Below are positions 46,929-55,280 of a stretch of DNA of 64,000 nucleotides, piece after piece. The notes below the pieces were generated by a model, which saw only the letters and a list, made by a program, of their open reading frames with translations, searched no databases and was not told the DNA's origin. The stretch lies in the NCBI RefSeq assembly GCF_009831655.1, contig NZ_WRPA01000015.1:47237-111236 (forward strand). Reading direction: 5' to 3'. The position numbers and the translations under genes were made by a program. Every line of letters begins with the position of its first letter. Position 1 is the first letter of the stretch. This stretch comes from Shewanella insulae. Its GTDB lineage: Bacteria > Pseudomonadota > Gammaproteobacteria > Enterobacterales > Shewanellaceae.

Positions 46929-47601
46929 TTTGCTTAAGCCTCTTCTCAAACTTCGACAACATAAAGGTGAAGCTATAGGTCAACGCCAGGTAGATGAGTG
47001 CACAGGTAAACAGGGGCACGCTGTCTTCGAAGGTGCGGCTACGGATGATCTCGCCCGAGCGCATCAGATCTACGCCGCCGATGAAGCCTATCACCGCCGT
47101 CTCCTTCAGCAGCACGATAAACTCGTTACCCAGGGCGGGGAGAATGTTCTTGATCGCCTGGGGCAGGATCACCTCCTTCATGGTGACCGCCTGCGACAGG
47201 CCCAGGGAGCGCGCCGCCTCAGTCTGCCCCTTGTCCACCGCCTGTATGCCGGCGCGGATGATCTCGGAGATATAGGCGCCGCTGTTGAGGCCGAAGGCGA
47301 TGATGGCGGCGCTCACCTTGTCCACGTCCCAGGTGGCCAGCACGATAAAGTAGAGGATCACTAGCTGCACCACTACTGGGGTGCCGCGTATCACCCCCAC
47401 ATAGAGGTTGGCGGGCCAGCGCAGATACCAACGACTGGACATCTTCATCAATGTGGTGGCTACCCCCAGCATGGCACCCAAGATCATGGCGAACAGGGTT
47501 ACGATAAGCGTCACCTTTAAGCCATTGAGGATCAGGTAGATACCTATGAGCCCATCTTCACCTATGGGCGTAAACAGCGAGGAATTAATTGCATCTAACA
47601 T
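46921..47601 (-). CDS. Polar amino-acid ABC transporter permease
   Basis: 226-residue HisM/GlnP-type permease with five helices. The EAA loop [20 protein letters not shown] is intact and the C-terminal [14 protein letters not shown] is typical. It starts 6 bp after the stop of the binding-protein gene. Because only one permease gene is present, it probably forms a homodimer. Confidence 0.92.
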   Translation of the reverse strand: MLDAINSSLFTPIGEDGLIGIYLILNGLKVTLIVTLFAMILGAMLGVATTLMKMSSRWYLRWPANLYVGVIRGTPVVVQLVILYFIVLATWDVDKVSAAIIAFGLNSGAYISEIIRAGIQAVDKGQTEAARSLGLSQAVTMKEVILPQAIKNILPALGNEFIVLLKETAVIGFIGGVDLMRSGEIIRSRTFEDSVPLFTCALIYLALTYSFTFMLSKFEKRLKQSD

Positions 47602-47607
47602 GGCGGC

Positions 47608-48336
47608 CTACTTCATATGTTTGGCGAGCAGGGCGTCGTATTCACCGTTTTGCTTTATGGTTGCCAACGTCTTGTTGATGCTGGCCAGCAGCTCGGGCTG
47701 GCTCTTGGCCACGGCGAAACCATAAAACTCTGGCGGGAAATCCAGGCTGATAAGCTTGAGCTGTGGGTTCTTGGCCAGGTAGTTGGCGGCCGGCTCGCTG
47801 TCGAACAGCACGAGATCCACCTTGCCGTTCTTCAGCTCCATGATCGCCTCGAAGCCGGTATTGAAGGCGGTCACCGACTGGGTGTACTTCTTCGCCATAA
47901 TGTCGGCGGTTGAGCCCAGCTGCACCGCGAAGTGTTTACCGGCGAGATCCGCCAGGCTGTGGATGCTGTCATCCTGCTTGTTGACCAAAACAACCTGGGT
48001 CGCCTCGTAGTAGGGCTCGGAGAAGTCGACGCTGGCCTGACGCTCGGGGGTGATGGTCATGCCCGAGGCGATCATATCTATCTTGCCGGCATTGAGAGCC
48101 ACGATAAGCGAGTCGAACTTCATGTTCTCAACCTTTAGGGTCTTGCCCGCATCCTCGGCAATCTTGCGGGCCAAGTCGATATCGAATCCCATCACCTGAT
48201 CGCCGCTGACACCGCCTACATATTCGAAGGGAGGAAAGGCCGCATTGGTGCCCACCACCAGATAATCTTTCTCTTTACCACAGCCACTCAGCAGCAATAG
48301 GGCCGTAAAACCGGCTAACAGGATAGATTTGTTCAT
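47608..48336 (-). CDS. Amino-acid-binding lipoprotein of an ABC transporter
   Basis: 242 residues of the SBP family 3. The lipobox LLSGC places the modified Cys at residue 19. The mature part starts VVGTNAAFPPFEYVG, with GFDIDLARKIAEDAGK and the ligand loop SGMTITPERQASVDFSEPYY. Glutamine, arginine or related amino acids are likely ligands; specificity cannot be read here. First gene of the SBP-permease-ATPase unit. Confidence 0.92.
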   Translation of the reverse strand: MNKSILLAGFTALLLLSGCGKEKDYLVVGTNAAFPPFEYVGGVSGDQVMGFDIDLARKIAEDAGKTLKVENMKFDSLIVALNAGKIDMIASGMTITPERQASVDFSEPYYEATQVVLVNKQDDSIHSLADLAGKHFAVQLGSTADIMAKKYTQSVTAFNTGFEAIMELKNGKVDLVLFDSEPAANYLAKNPQLKLISLDFPPEFYGFAVAKSQPELLASINKTLATIKQNGEYDALLAKHMK

Positions 48337-48751
48337 TATTTACTCTCTTACCAGGAATATACGCTCAATTGGCCACGACTATAGGCAGCCCGACTCACAC
48401 AGTCAATACTTATGCGATAAAAATGACTATTTAGTCATTTTGTTTGCTTTTTATTAACATAACCCCACCTATCCGTCAGTGTAGCTCGGCCAGCCCAAAG
48501 CGGCGCCTATCCAAACTTGCACACTTGCAGACTTGCACCATTGCAAACCATGACGGCACCAAGTTGGTGAGCACTGTGCGCGACGTCACACTCATCAACT
48601 CCGATTAAAAATCAACAAAATTAATACAAATCAATAAATTAAGAAGATTGGAAAAAGTTGGTACAGAACTTACATAATACTTTATAGGTAGTCGTTAGGG
48701 CGGGCGCATTTGCCAGAGATAAATGAAGCACCACCCTATAAGGAGTTGTAA
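48337..48751. promoter_or_regulatory. Intergenic region with an 8-bp tandem repeat and a CRP-like site
   Basis: Four successive 8-mers CTTGCACA, CTTGCAGA, CTTGCACC, ATTGCAAA (48516-48547) are followed by TGTGCGCGACGTCACA (48575-48590), one mismatch from a CRP core. TTGGTA (48658-48663) may be a -35 element for the small ORF downstream. No gene is supported in this stretch. Confidence 0.55.
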
Positions 48752-48838
48752 ATGAAACCTTGGTTAATGGCGGTCAGCCGCCTCGAAAATTGGCAGTTTA
48801 TCTTTCATCTCGGCATCAGCCAGTGGGACGTCGAGTAG
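48752..48838 (+). CDS. Putative 28-residue Trp-rich small protein or leader peptide
   Basis: Short ORF with three Trp among 28 residues (MKPWLMAVSR ... ENWQF ... SQWDVE). AAGGAG lies 8 bp before the ATG, and the same spacing and a nearly identical AAGGAGTCACAG site precede the next gene, so both look translated. The next gene starts 34 bp after its stop. It could be a small protein or a regulatory leader peptide. Not a recognised family. Confidence 0.45.
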   Translation: MKPWLMAVSRLENWQFIFHLGISQWDVE

Positions 48839-48872
48839 GCAAGCACGACGAGTCATCCATAAGGAGTCACAG

Positions 48873-49118
48873 ATGAGTACATTATCTAAGAGTATCACGC
48901 CTAAGATGGCAGAGCGGATCGTCGCCGAGGTCAAGAGTAACAACTGCCTACTATCGGATGTTGCCAAACAGTTTGGCGTCTCAACCAAGACAGTCTACCA
49001 GCTGGTTCGCCAGAGTGAGCAGCAAGGTGGACGCGTGGGTGTGCTAAGGGCGGAAATAGACCGCCTCACCCTACAACTCAATCAGCTCATGCGTGAGCTC
49101 AAGCTTATCCAAGGATAA
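48873..49118 (+). CDS. Small helix-turn-helix protein with C-terminal coiled coil
   Basis: 81 residues. The N-terminal half is a Trp-repressor/Transposase_8-like HTH (ITPKMAERIVAEVKSNNC, LLSDVAKQFGVSTKTVYQLV). The C-terminal half is a heptad-like helix (RAEIDRLTLQLNQLMREL). It resembles the first ORF of IS3-type elements in fold only; no transposase partner or IS ends are present, so it is probably a stand-alone DNA-binding protein. A strong ribosome site, AAGGAG, is upstream. Confidence 0.75.
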   Translation: MSTLSKSITPKMAERIVAEVKSNNCLLSDVAKQFGVSTKTVYQLVRQSEQQGGRVGVLRAEIDRLTLQLNQLMRELKLIQG

Positions 49119-49125
49119 GTCGATT

Positions 49126-49195
49126 CACCAAGGGCTAATTTAGTTCGCTAAGGGCTTAATCGAATCGCCAAGGGCTAGAGAAGGCAAGAAAACAA
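49126..49195 (+). repeat. Degenerate 21-bp tandem repeat
   Basis: Three units centred on CCAAGGGCTAA / CTAAGGGCTTAA / CCAAGGGCTAG follow the HTH gene stop directly. Non-coding. Confidence 0.6.
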
Positions 49196-49204
49196 GATGG
49201 AAAC

Positions 49205-49452
49205 AAAATAAGTGGTCTGCAGGAAGCATGGGATCTCAGGTTAGAGGGCAGCAAACATAATAGCCTAAGTCGGGGACCAGAGACCTACGACGGGCCTGAA
49301 TCGCAAAGCCATTTAAAAGAGGTGTTTTACAGGTGGCACCTCTAGGGAAGATGCAAACGAGTCCCACAAGGACTTATTCGCAGCTTCCCCAGCGCTCCCC
49401 CAAAGGCGCTTTCGCCTGGTGATAGGCAGGATGCTCTATCACCAGGTTTTTT
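49205..49452 (+). ncRNA. Candidate structured RNA ending in a strong terminator
   Basis: Between the HTH gene and the SIMPL gene lies a region folding into hairpin GAGGTG...CACCTC (about 49319-49343), a long stem GGGAAG-TGC...GCA-CTTCCC enclosing AGTCC-CACAA-GGACT (49345-49388), and a terminator. Several GGA motifs occur, including AAGGAC and AGGAT in loops. It might be an independent small RNA or the structured 3' end of the upstream transcript; no promoter can be assigned with confidence. It does not match rnpB, ffs, ssrS or ssrA signatures. Confidence 0.4.
49415..49452 (+). terminator. Strong intrinsic terminator upstream of the SIMPL gene
   Basis: Perfect 11-bp stem CCTGGTGATAG / CTATCACCAGG, 10-nt loop GCAGGATGCT, TTTTTT tail. 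It ends the HTH transcript or the candidate RNA. Confidence 0.93.
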
Positions 49453-49593
49453 CTTTTAGGTGAAGCCTCCCCAACAGCCCAGAGAAAAATTTTCATTTTA
49501 TTTAACCCCTTCTCAGAAATCCTGCGTCTATATGCTCAAACAACTTATTCTTATCTACTGATTTGTCACTATTAAGTGCGTTTGGAGTATTCG

Positions 49594-50310
49594 ATGAAAA
49601 AGACCCTGATTGCTAGCCTATTTGGCTCATTGGTTTTCACCGGCAGCCTGTTTGCCCTCCCCAGCGCGGCCGCCGCAGAGCTAGACTTCCCCCATATCGA
49701 AACAGTCGGCACCAGCGAGCTGGTCGTCAAGGCCGACATGGCCGAACTCAGCGTAGAGGTAGTCACTAAGGCCGACAATCCGGCCAAGGCCAAGGCGGGT
49801 TCGGATAAGGCGGTCAGCGACTTCCTGGCCAGGTTAGCCAAGGCGGGGATCGCACGCGAAGATGTTCAGAGCGCCAACCTGAATCTGCGTCCCGACTATC
49901 TGTACGACCCGGAGACACGCACCAACAAGGAGATTGGCTACCTCGCCAGCCGCCAGGTGGTGGTCACACTAAGGGCACTGGACAAGCTCAACGACCTGCT
50001 CGACAGCGCGTTGCAGCAAGGGATCAACCGCATCCATCAGATCAACTTTAAATCCAGCAAGGAGGCGGAGATGATAGAGCAGGCCAGGCTGATGGCAATC
50101 AAGGATGCCAAGCAGAAGGCCGCCGCTCTGGCCGAAGGTTTCGGCGAGCGCATAGATGGCGTATGGGAGATCCGCTATCAGGCACAGGGCCCGGTGCGCC
50201 CCATGATGTATAAGATGAGCGCCGCAGCCCCTGGAGATATCGCCGAGAGTTATCAGGAGGCGCAGACCAGCATCAGGGATCGCGTCGAGGTGATCTACCG
50301 CCTCAAGTAA
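49594..50310 (+). CDS. SIMPL/DUF541 periplasmic protein (YggE-like)
   Basis: 238 residues from the ATG at 49594 (MKKTLIASLFG), with TTTGGAG 6-7 bp before it; the frame opens 18 bp earlier. A signal peptide is cleaved after AAAA (about residue 29). The DUF541 domain begins FPHIETVGTSELVVKADMAE and includes VTKADNPAKAKAGSD and AIKDAKQKAAALAEGFG. E. coli YggE has been linked to lower oxidative stress; the mechanism is unknown. Single-gene unit with a terminator on each side. Confidence 0.88.
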   Translation: MKKTLIASLFGSLVFTGSLFALPSAAAAELDFPHIETVGTSELVVKADMAELSVEVVTKADNPAKAKAGSDKAVSDFLARLAKAGIAREDVQSANLNLRPDYLYDPETRTNKEIGYLASRQVVVTLRALDKLNDLLDSALQQGINRIHQINFKSSKEAEMIEQARLMAIKDAKQKAAALAEGFGERIDGVWEIRYQAQGPVRPMMYKMSAAAPGDIAESYQEAQTSIRDRVEVIYRLK

Positions 50311-50329
50311 TAGCAATTAACGCTTTCAA

Positions 50330-50358
50330 GCCCGCCGACTGACGTCGGTGGGCTTTTG
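50330..50358 (+). terminator. Intrinsic terminator after the SIMPL gene
   Basis: GCCCGCCGAC-TGAC-GTCGGTGGGC followed by TTTT: 10-bp stem with one C-T mismatch. Confidence 0.85.
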
Positions 50359-50410
50359 CATGTGTTATGCTCAGATAACCCACAACAACAGAGCCTTAGC
50401 CGCTATCGTC

Positions 50411-51403
50411 ATGCCCTCACTCAAGCGCCTGTGCCACCTCTTATGTCTAGCCCTGTTACTCGTCGCCGTCACCGGCTGCTCAGATAAGCAGACAAGCCAG
50501 CCGCCCCTGAGCCTTAAGCGTCTGGTGGCAGATAACCTGGTAGCCGGGCTGCTTGCAGAGGATGCCAGCCTGGCTGTCACTTTGAGTCGCAGTCGTGATC
50601 TCAGCGTCTGGAGCCTTCCCGAGGGCAAGCAGCGTCTCCACTGGCCGGCAACCGCCTTCGAGCATCCGGGTTATAAACTCGCCCTGTCGGGCAACAAGCG
50701 CTATCTGGCCTATGGTGGCAAGCGTCAGATAAGCCTCATCGATCTCGAGCAGGGCAATATCCAGCTGACCTGGCAGGTCAACGGCTTTGACGACTACGCC
50801 AGCATCTCGACCCTGGCGCTCAATCAGACGGGTAGCCGCATCGCCATCGGCATGAACGAAGGCAGCGTGATCTTGGTGGATCTCAACGCACAGCAATTTT
50901 CCCTGTTTAAGCAACACGACGCTGAGGTGGCCTTCCTAACCTTTGGTGTCACGGACGATCGCCTGTTATCGGCGGGTCATGATGGCAGGGTGTTCTGGTG
51001 GGTCAGCGGCAGTGGCGAGATCATCAAGCAGTTCTCTCTGCCCCAGCGCATCACCAGCCTGGCGTTTGATGAGGCCGATAGGCGTCTCTTCTTCGCCGAT
51101 AATCTGGACAACCATCAGCTGCTGGCATTCGACACAGGCGAGCCGCAGAGTCAACTGAGCTACTTCGAGCGCTACCGCTATTTTCGCCGCGCTCTCTTCA
51201 TTCACAGGGGCGATGAGTTGATCACAGCTACCTCGAAACAGACTATCTTTCGCTGGCGGGTCGCCACGGGGGAAGAGCTAGAACGCTGGCAGCTCACCCC
51301 CTTCTCCATGGGCACCACAGTGCTGGATATGGTGAGTGACGGTGGGCAGCTCATCACCCTCAGCTCAGACGGCGCCCTAGAGCACTGGGGACTAAGCAAC
51401 TAG
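50411..51403 (+). CDS. WD40/beta-propeller lipoprotein
   Basis: 330 residues from the ATG at 50411 (MPSLKRLCHL). The lipobox AVTGC-SD gives an inner-membrane-avoidance question: Ser-Asp after Cys is variable, so outer- or inner-membrane placement is open. The mature part has about six WD-like blades ending in W (ALSLSRDLSVWSLP-type, HDAEVAFLTFG, AGHDGRVFWWV, TSKQTIFRWRV, SSDGALEHWGL). Probably a protein-interaction scaffold. Its stop TAG shares the palindrome CTAG with the stop of the convergent antiporter gene. Confidence 0.8.
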   Translation: MPSLKRLCHLLCLALLLVAVTGCSDKQTSQPPLSLKRLVADNLVAGLLAEDASLAVTLSRSRDLSVWSLPEGKQRLHWPATAFEHPGYKLALSGNKRYLAYGGKRQISLIDLEQGNIQLTWQVNGFDDYASISTLALNQTGSRIAIGMNEGSVILVDLNAQQFSLFKQHDAEVAFLTFGVTDDRLLSAGHDGRVFWWVSGSGEIIKQFSLPQRITSLAFDEADRRLFFADNLDNHQLLAFDTGEPQSQLSYFERYRYFRRALFIHRGDELITATSKQTIFRWRVATGEELERWQLTPFSMGTTVLDMVSDGGQLITLSSDGALEHWGLSN

Positions 51404-52590
51404 CTGTCGCGGTTAAGCCTAAGCCGCTTGGCCAGCGGCTCTATGGCCGCCCCCTGCAACAGGATGGAGAAGAGCACGATGAAGAACACCAGATGCACCA
51501 TCTCCACCGCCCCCTCAACACCGGCCGCCGCCGGGATCAGCGAGAAGACGATTGGGGTCGCCCCCTTGAGACCTATGGAGGAGATAAACAGCCGCTTCTT
51601 CCAGCTCGCCTGACGAAACGGCAGATAGCAGATCTGCACCGCCAAGGGCCTGGCTACCAGCATCAGCAGCGCCGCCGGAATAAGCGACAGGAAGAACACG
51701 GAAAACAGCGTCTGGGGGAAGATCTGTAATCCCAAGATGATAAACATCAGCGACTGCGCCAGCCAGGAGAGGCTGTTAAAGAAATGCCGCGTCACCTCCA
51801 CGCCCCGGCGTATACCGTTGCCCATCACCACCCCGCTCACATAGGAGGCGATCAGAATGTTGCCACCGGCCAGCTCACTGCCATAGGCCGCCAACACGAA
51901 ACTGGCGAGCACAAACACGGGGATAAGACCATATTCCTCCAGATATATGCTGTTAAGTGCCCACACCGCCAACTTGGCCACCACGAAGGCGACGCCTATC
52001 CCTAAGGCGATCTGCAAGCCTAACATCTGGCCTATCGCCCAGGGCGATACCGGCGCATCCGGCTTCAGGGCGATACTTGTGAGTATCATCACCATCACCA
52101 AGGCGACCGGGTCGTTGGTGGCCGACTCGAACTCCAGTACCGTATCCGTGCGCTCCTTGAGCTTGAGCTTCTTCGACTCCAGAATCGAGAACACGGCCGC
52201 CGCATCGGTCGAGGAGACCACGGCAGCAAACAGCAGGCAGATCACCAAACTCCAGTCGGTCAGCGGATAGAGGAGCGCCCCCAGAATAAGTGTGGTCAAC
52301 AACACCCCTAAGGTTGCCAACATCCCGCCTTCCCTGTAGGCCAGCTTGATGCTCTCCGTCTTGGTATTGATGCCACCGACGAAGACGATCATATTGAGGG
52401 CGACCGCCCCGACCGTGGAGGTCAGGGTGAGGTTATCGTAGACAAAATTAAACTCGCCATTCCCCAGGCTAAGGCCCACCCCCATGAAGATCAACAGGCT
52501 GGGTAGCCCCAGGGTCTTTGAGGGGTGATGCAACAGGATGCCCACGGCAATCAGCGCGGCGATCCCTAACAAGATAACCTGGTAGGACAT
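51400..52590 (-). CDS. CPA1-family cation/proton antiporter
   Basis: 396 residues with about 12 membrane helices. Conserved features are VSSTDAAAVFSIL and EFESATNDPVALVMV, the central Asp region of NhaP/CvrA-type antiporters, and GLKGATPIVFSLIPAA near the end. Compared with NhaP2 (about 570 residues) it lacks the cytoplasmic TrkA-C tail and is a short form. GGAGAG precedes the ATG. Substrate (Na+ or K+) is not determined. Confidence 0.88.
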   Translation of the reverse strand: MSYQVILLGIAALIAVGILLHHPSKTLGLPSLLIFMGVGLSLGNGEFNFVYDNLTLTSTVGAVALNMIVFVGGINTKTESIKLAYREGGMLATLGVLLTTLILGALLYPLTDWSLVICLLFAAVVSSTDAAAVFSILESKKLKLKERTDTVLEFESATNDPVALVMVMILTSIALKPDAPVSPWAIGQMLGLQIALGIGVAFVVAKLAVWALNSIYLEEYGLIPVFVLASFVLAAYGSELAGGNILIASYVSGVVMGNGIRRGVEVTRHFFNSLSWLAQSLMFIILGLQIFPQTLFSVFFLSLIPAALLMLVARPLAVQICYLPFRQASWKKRLFISSIGLKGATPIVFSLIPAAAGVEGAVEMVHLVFFIVLFSILLQGAAIEPLAKRLRLNRDS

Positions 52591-52704
52591 AGCTCTCCTT
52601 CTGGCAGATAAATAGGCTGGCTCAATGAAATTTTCCTGCTTATTTTAGCAGAGGAACCATTAATTGGAGATGAGTTAAATGTTTGATTAACGGTTTTTAA
52701 TTGA

Positions 52705-52734
52705 AAAAAAAGCCCGGCCTAAGCCGGGCTTTTA
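52705..52734. terminator. Bidirectional terminator next to lgt
   Basis: AAAAAA-AAGCCCGGC-CTAA-GCCGGGCTT-TT: 9-bp GC-rich stem with A and T runs on opposite sides. It mainly serves the lgt gene on the minus strand. Confidence 0.9.
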
Positions 52735-52740
52735 AACAGG

Positions 52741-53526
52741 CTATTTCGTCTTGGAGACCAGATAGGGCTTCACCAGCAGGAAGGCGCCCACCAGCAGGAA
52801 GGGAATACTCAGCATCTGACCGGCGCTCATGGTCCAGTCTTGGGCATAGGCCGCCTGCTTCACCTTGACGAACTCGATGAGAAAACGGGCACTGAACACC
52901 CACACCAGGAAGAGACCGAACAGGGCGCCCTGCTTCTGCTTCATCTCAGTGGTCTTGTAGATTATCCAGAGGGCGATGAAGATGGCTAGGTAGGCCAATG
53001 CCTCATACAGCTGGGCCGGATGGCGCGGCAACATGTCTACCCGCTCGAACACTATGGCCCAGGGCTTGTCGCTGGGCACCCCGAGGATCTCAGAGTTAAC
53101 GAAGTTGGCCATACGCACGAAGAAGCCGAAGATCGCCGTGGCGATCGCCAGTCGATCCAATAGAAACAGGAAAGGCAGCTTCATCTTGCGGTGATAATAG
53201 TAGAGCGCCAGTATCGCCCCCAGGCCGCCGCCGTGGCTAGCCAGACCGCCTTCCCATATCGCCAGAATCTTGGCCGGATGCGCGAAGTAGTAGCTGGGAT
53301 CGTAAAACAACACATGGGCCAGACGCGCCCCCACCACTATGCCGATAACACAATAGATCAAGAGATTATCCAGTGATTCCACATCCAGGCCTTCACGCAC
53401 ATAGATGCTTTTCATCACCTGAAAGCCCGCGAAGATCGCGCTAGCAAACAGGACGCCATACCAATGTATCGTCAGCCCCATAAATGAAACCAACACAGGG
53501 TCCATATTCCAAATAAAGTGATCCAA
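52741..53526 (-). CDS. lgt: Prolipoprotein diacylglyceryl transferase family protein (divergent Lgt)
   Basis: 261 residues with seven hydrophobic helices. Core Lgt features are kept: GLTIHWYGVLFA, SHGGGLGAILALY, the Arg-Asn segment RMANFVNSEILGVP, PRHPAQLYEAL and ARFLIEF. It would transfer diacylglycerol to the lipobox Cys. The wording RMANFVNSEILG with PRHPAQLYEA is closer, from memory, to Lgt of Bacteroidetes than to E. coli (GRLGNFINGELWG), so it may be a second, acquired Lgt. It starts at TTG 53526 (GGGAG 9 bp before) rather than the ATG at 53505. Confidence 0.85.
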   Translation of the reverse strand: MDHFIWNMDPVLVSFMGLTIHWYGVLFASAIFAGFQVMKSIYVREGLDVESLDNLLIYCVIGIVVGARLAHVLFYDPSYYFAHPAKILAIWEGGLASHGGGLGAILALYYYHRKMKLPFLFLLDRLAIATAIFGFFVRMANFVNSEILGVPSDKPWAIVFERVDMLPRHPAQLYEALAYLAIFIALWIIYKTTEMKQKQGALFGLFLVWVFSARFLIEFVKVKQAAYAQDWTMSAGQMLSIPFLLVGAFLLVKPYLVSKTK

Positions 53527-53645
53527 AAACCTAAACTCCCTCGCATTAGGCCGACCGGCCCGGTGAATAACGCTGCTGACAGGCAGTTTTACGCGCTTCG
53601 ACTTGCTTATTCAAGGTCTTGTGGCGATTTTCAACATACAGATAC

Positions 53646-53677
53646 AAAAAAGCCCGGGAGAAATCTCCCAGGCTTTT
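53646..53677. terminator. Terminator-like hairpin downstream of gabT and beside lgt
   Basis: AAAAAAGCCCGGGAG-AAAT-CTCCCAGGCTTTT: 10-bp stem with one C-A mismatch, flanked by A and T runs. It could terminate readthrough from gabT on the minus strand. Confidence 0.75.
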
Positions 53678-53696
53678 GGTGATGGCTCGCAAACAA

Positions 53697-53963
53697 GGGA
53701 AGGTGCGAATAAGTCCCGTGCTTGCTCTGCGTGTGCTTAAAGTGGATAGATGCAAGGCACAGTTTGCAGCGAATGGCCCTAGTCCTTCGCAAGAACTGTA
53801 ACGCAGCAAATACCACTGTAAGCCTCGCCCTGCGGGGCTTGGATAGCAACACCATTTCGGCGTTATTCAGCTTCAGCAGGCCTCGGCATGCCCTCAGTTG
53901 AATGCCTTGAACTGTCGCTGCTATCAAAGCCAGAGCTGTGCGACGACTTGTTCGCACCTTCCC
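53697..53963. mobile_element. MITE-like element with 19-bp terminal inverted repeats
   Basis: The left end GGGAAGGTGCGAATAAGTC (53697-53715) and right end GACTTGTTCGCACCTTCCC (53945-53963) are complementary with one mismatch and enclose about 230 bp with no gene. This is the structure of a non-autonomous transposable element. It ends 8 bp from the gabT stop. No clear target duplication is visible. A related palindrome with the same arm sequence (GGGAAGATGC...GCAGCTTCCC) lies at 49345-49388. Confidence 0.7.
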
Positions 53964-53971
53964 AACGCGAT

Positions 53972-55252
53972 TTAGCCCACCAGGCTCTCAAACAGCGTCT
54001 TAAACTTGGCCAGCCCCTCGGCCATGATCTCATCGCCTATGGTCAGCGCCGGCAGGAAGCGGATCACGTTGCCATAGAAGCCACAGGCCAGCAGCACCAG
54101 ACCATGTTCGGCGGCGTTGGCGATAATCGCCTGGGTCAATGCAGTATTTGGCTGCTCGCTATCGCCGTCGATCACCAACTCCATGGCGATCATGGCGCCT
54201 TGATTGCGCACCTCGCCAATCAGCTGAGGATATTGCTCCTTGAGCGCCGAGAGCGCCTGATTGAAGGTGTCGCCTATCTTAACGGCGCGCTCCACCAGCT
54301 GCTCCTCTTGCATCACCTCGAGCACAGACAGCGCCGCCACGCAGCCCACGGGGGAGCCACCATAGGTGCCGCCCAGACCACCCGGCAGCGGCGCGTCCAT
54401 GATCTCGCTCTTACCCACCACGGCAGCGAGTGGGAAGCCACCGGCGATCCCCTTGGCCATGGTCATCAGATCCGGCTCGACGCCCGCGTGTTCACAGCTA
54501 AACATCTTGCCGGTACGGCCAAAGCCTGTCTGGATCTCGTCCATCACCAGCACGATATCATGCTGGTCGCACAGGGCCCTGAGTGCCTGTAAGAACTCTG
54601 GCGGCGCGGCGTAGAATCCGCCTTCGCCCTGCACCGGCTCGACCACGATCGCCGCCACATCACAGGGGGCGATATCCACCTTAAACAGATGCTCGATCGC
54701 CTTGAGGGAGTCTTTCACGCTCACGCCATGAAAGGCCACCGGATAGGGCGCGTGAAAGATATCTCCGGCGAAGGGGCCAAACTGATGCTTGTAGGGGGTT
54801 ATCTTGCCCGTCAGCGCCATGGTCAGGTTGGTACGGCCATGGAAGCCGCCGTTGAAGGCGATGACGCCGCGACGCCCGTTGTGGGCCCTGGCGATCTTGA
54901 CGCAGTTCTCCACCGCCTCGGCCCCCGTGGTCACGAAGATCGTCTTCTTGTCGCTGTCGCCGGGGGCGATGCGATTCAGCTTTTCGGCCAGGGCCACCGC
55001 CGACTCGTAGGGATTGACCATGACACAGGTATGGCTGAAGTTATCCAGCTGCGCCTTGACCGCCGCCACCACCTTGGGATGGCTATGGCCCGTATTACAC
55101 ACGGCGATGCCTGTGCCGAAGTCGATGTAGCGCTTGCCCTCGACATCCCATAGCTCGGCGTTTAACGCCCGCTCCACATAGACGGGATAGGCGTTGCCCT
55201 GTCCCCTGGCGATCGCCTGTACCTTACGCGACTGTAATTCTGCGTTGCTCAT
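53972..55252 (-). CDS. gabT: 4-aminobutyrate aminotransferase
   Basis: PLP-dependent class III aminotransferase converting GABA and 2-oxoglutarate to succinate semialdehyde and glutamate; 426 residues. The cofactor-binding segments VMDEIQTGFGRTGKMF and MAKGIAGGFPLAAVVG (PLP Lys) are present, with TTGAEAVENCVKIARAH earlier. It lies downstream of gabD on the same strand with a 65-bp spacer, forming a GABA-degradation operon. No GABA permease gene is in the window. Confidence 0.94.
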   Translation of the reverse strand: MSNAELQSRKVQAIARGQGNAYPVYVERALNAELWDVEGKRYIDFGTGIAVCNTGHSHPKVVAAVKAQLDNFSHTCVMVNPYESAVALAEKLNRIAPGDSDKKTIFVTTGAEAVENCVKIARAHNGRRGVIAFNGGFHGRTNLTMALTGKITPYKHQFGPFAGDIFHAPYPVAFHGVSVKDSLKAIEHLFKVDIAPCDVAAIVVEPVQGEGGFYAAPPEFLQALRALCDQHDIVLVMDEIQTGFGRTGKMFSCEHAGVEPDLMTMAKGIAGGFPLAAVVGKSEIMDAPLPGGLGGTYGGSPVGCVAALSVLEVMQEEQLVERAVKIGDTFNQALSALKEQYPQLIGEVRNQGAMIAMELVIDGDSEQPNTALTQAIIANAAEHGLVLLACGFYGNVIRFLPALTIGDEIMAEGLAKFKTLFESLVG

Positions 55253-55280
55253 CGTCTCTGTCCTTACGTCTACTTATCCA

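Noticed and set aside
48873..49118. Remnant of an IS3-type insertion sequence
   Set aside because: Only the HTH fold is similar; no orfB, no terminal inverted repeats and a native-looking ribosome site.
49205..49452. Known housekeeping RNAs (rnpB, ffs, ssrS, ssrA)
   Set aside because: None of their conserved core sequences is present in this stretch.
53546..53809. 87-codon minus-strand frame beside lgt
   Set aside because: Runs through the terminator hairpin and the MITE-like end; not a gene.
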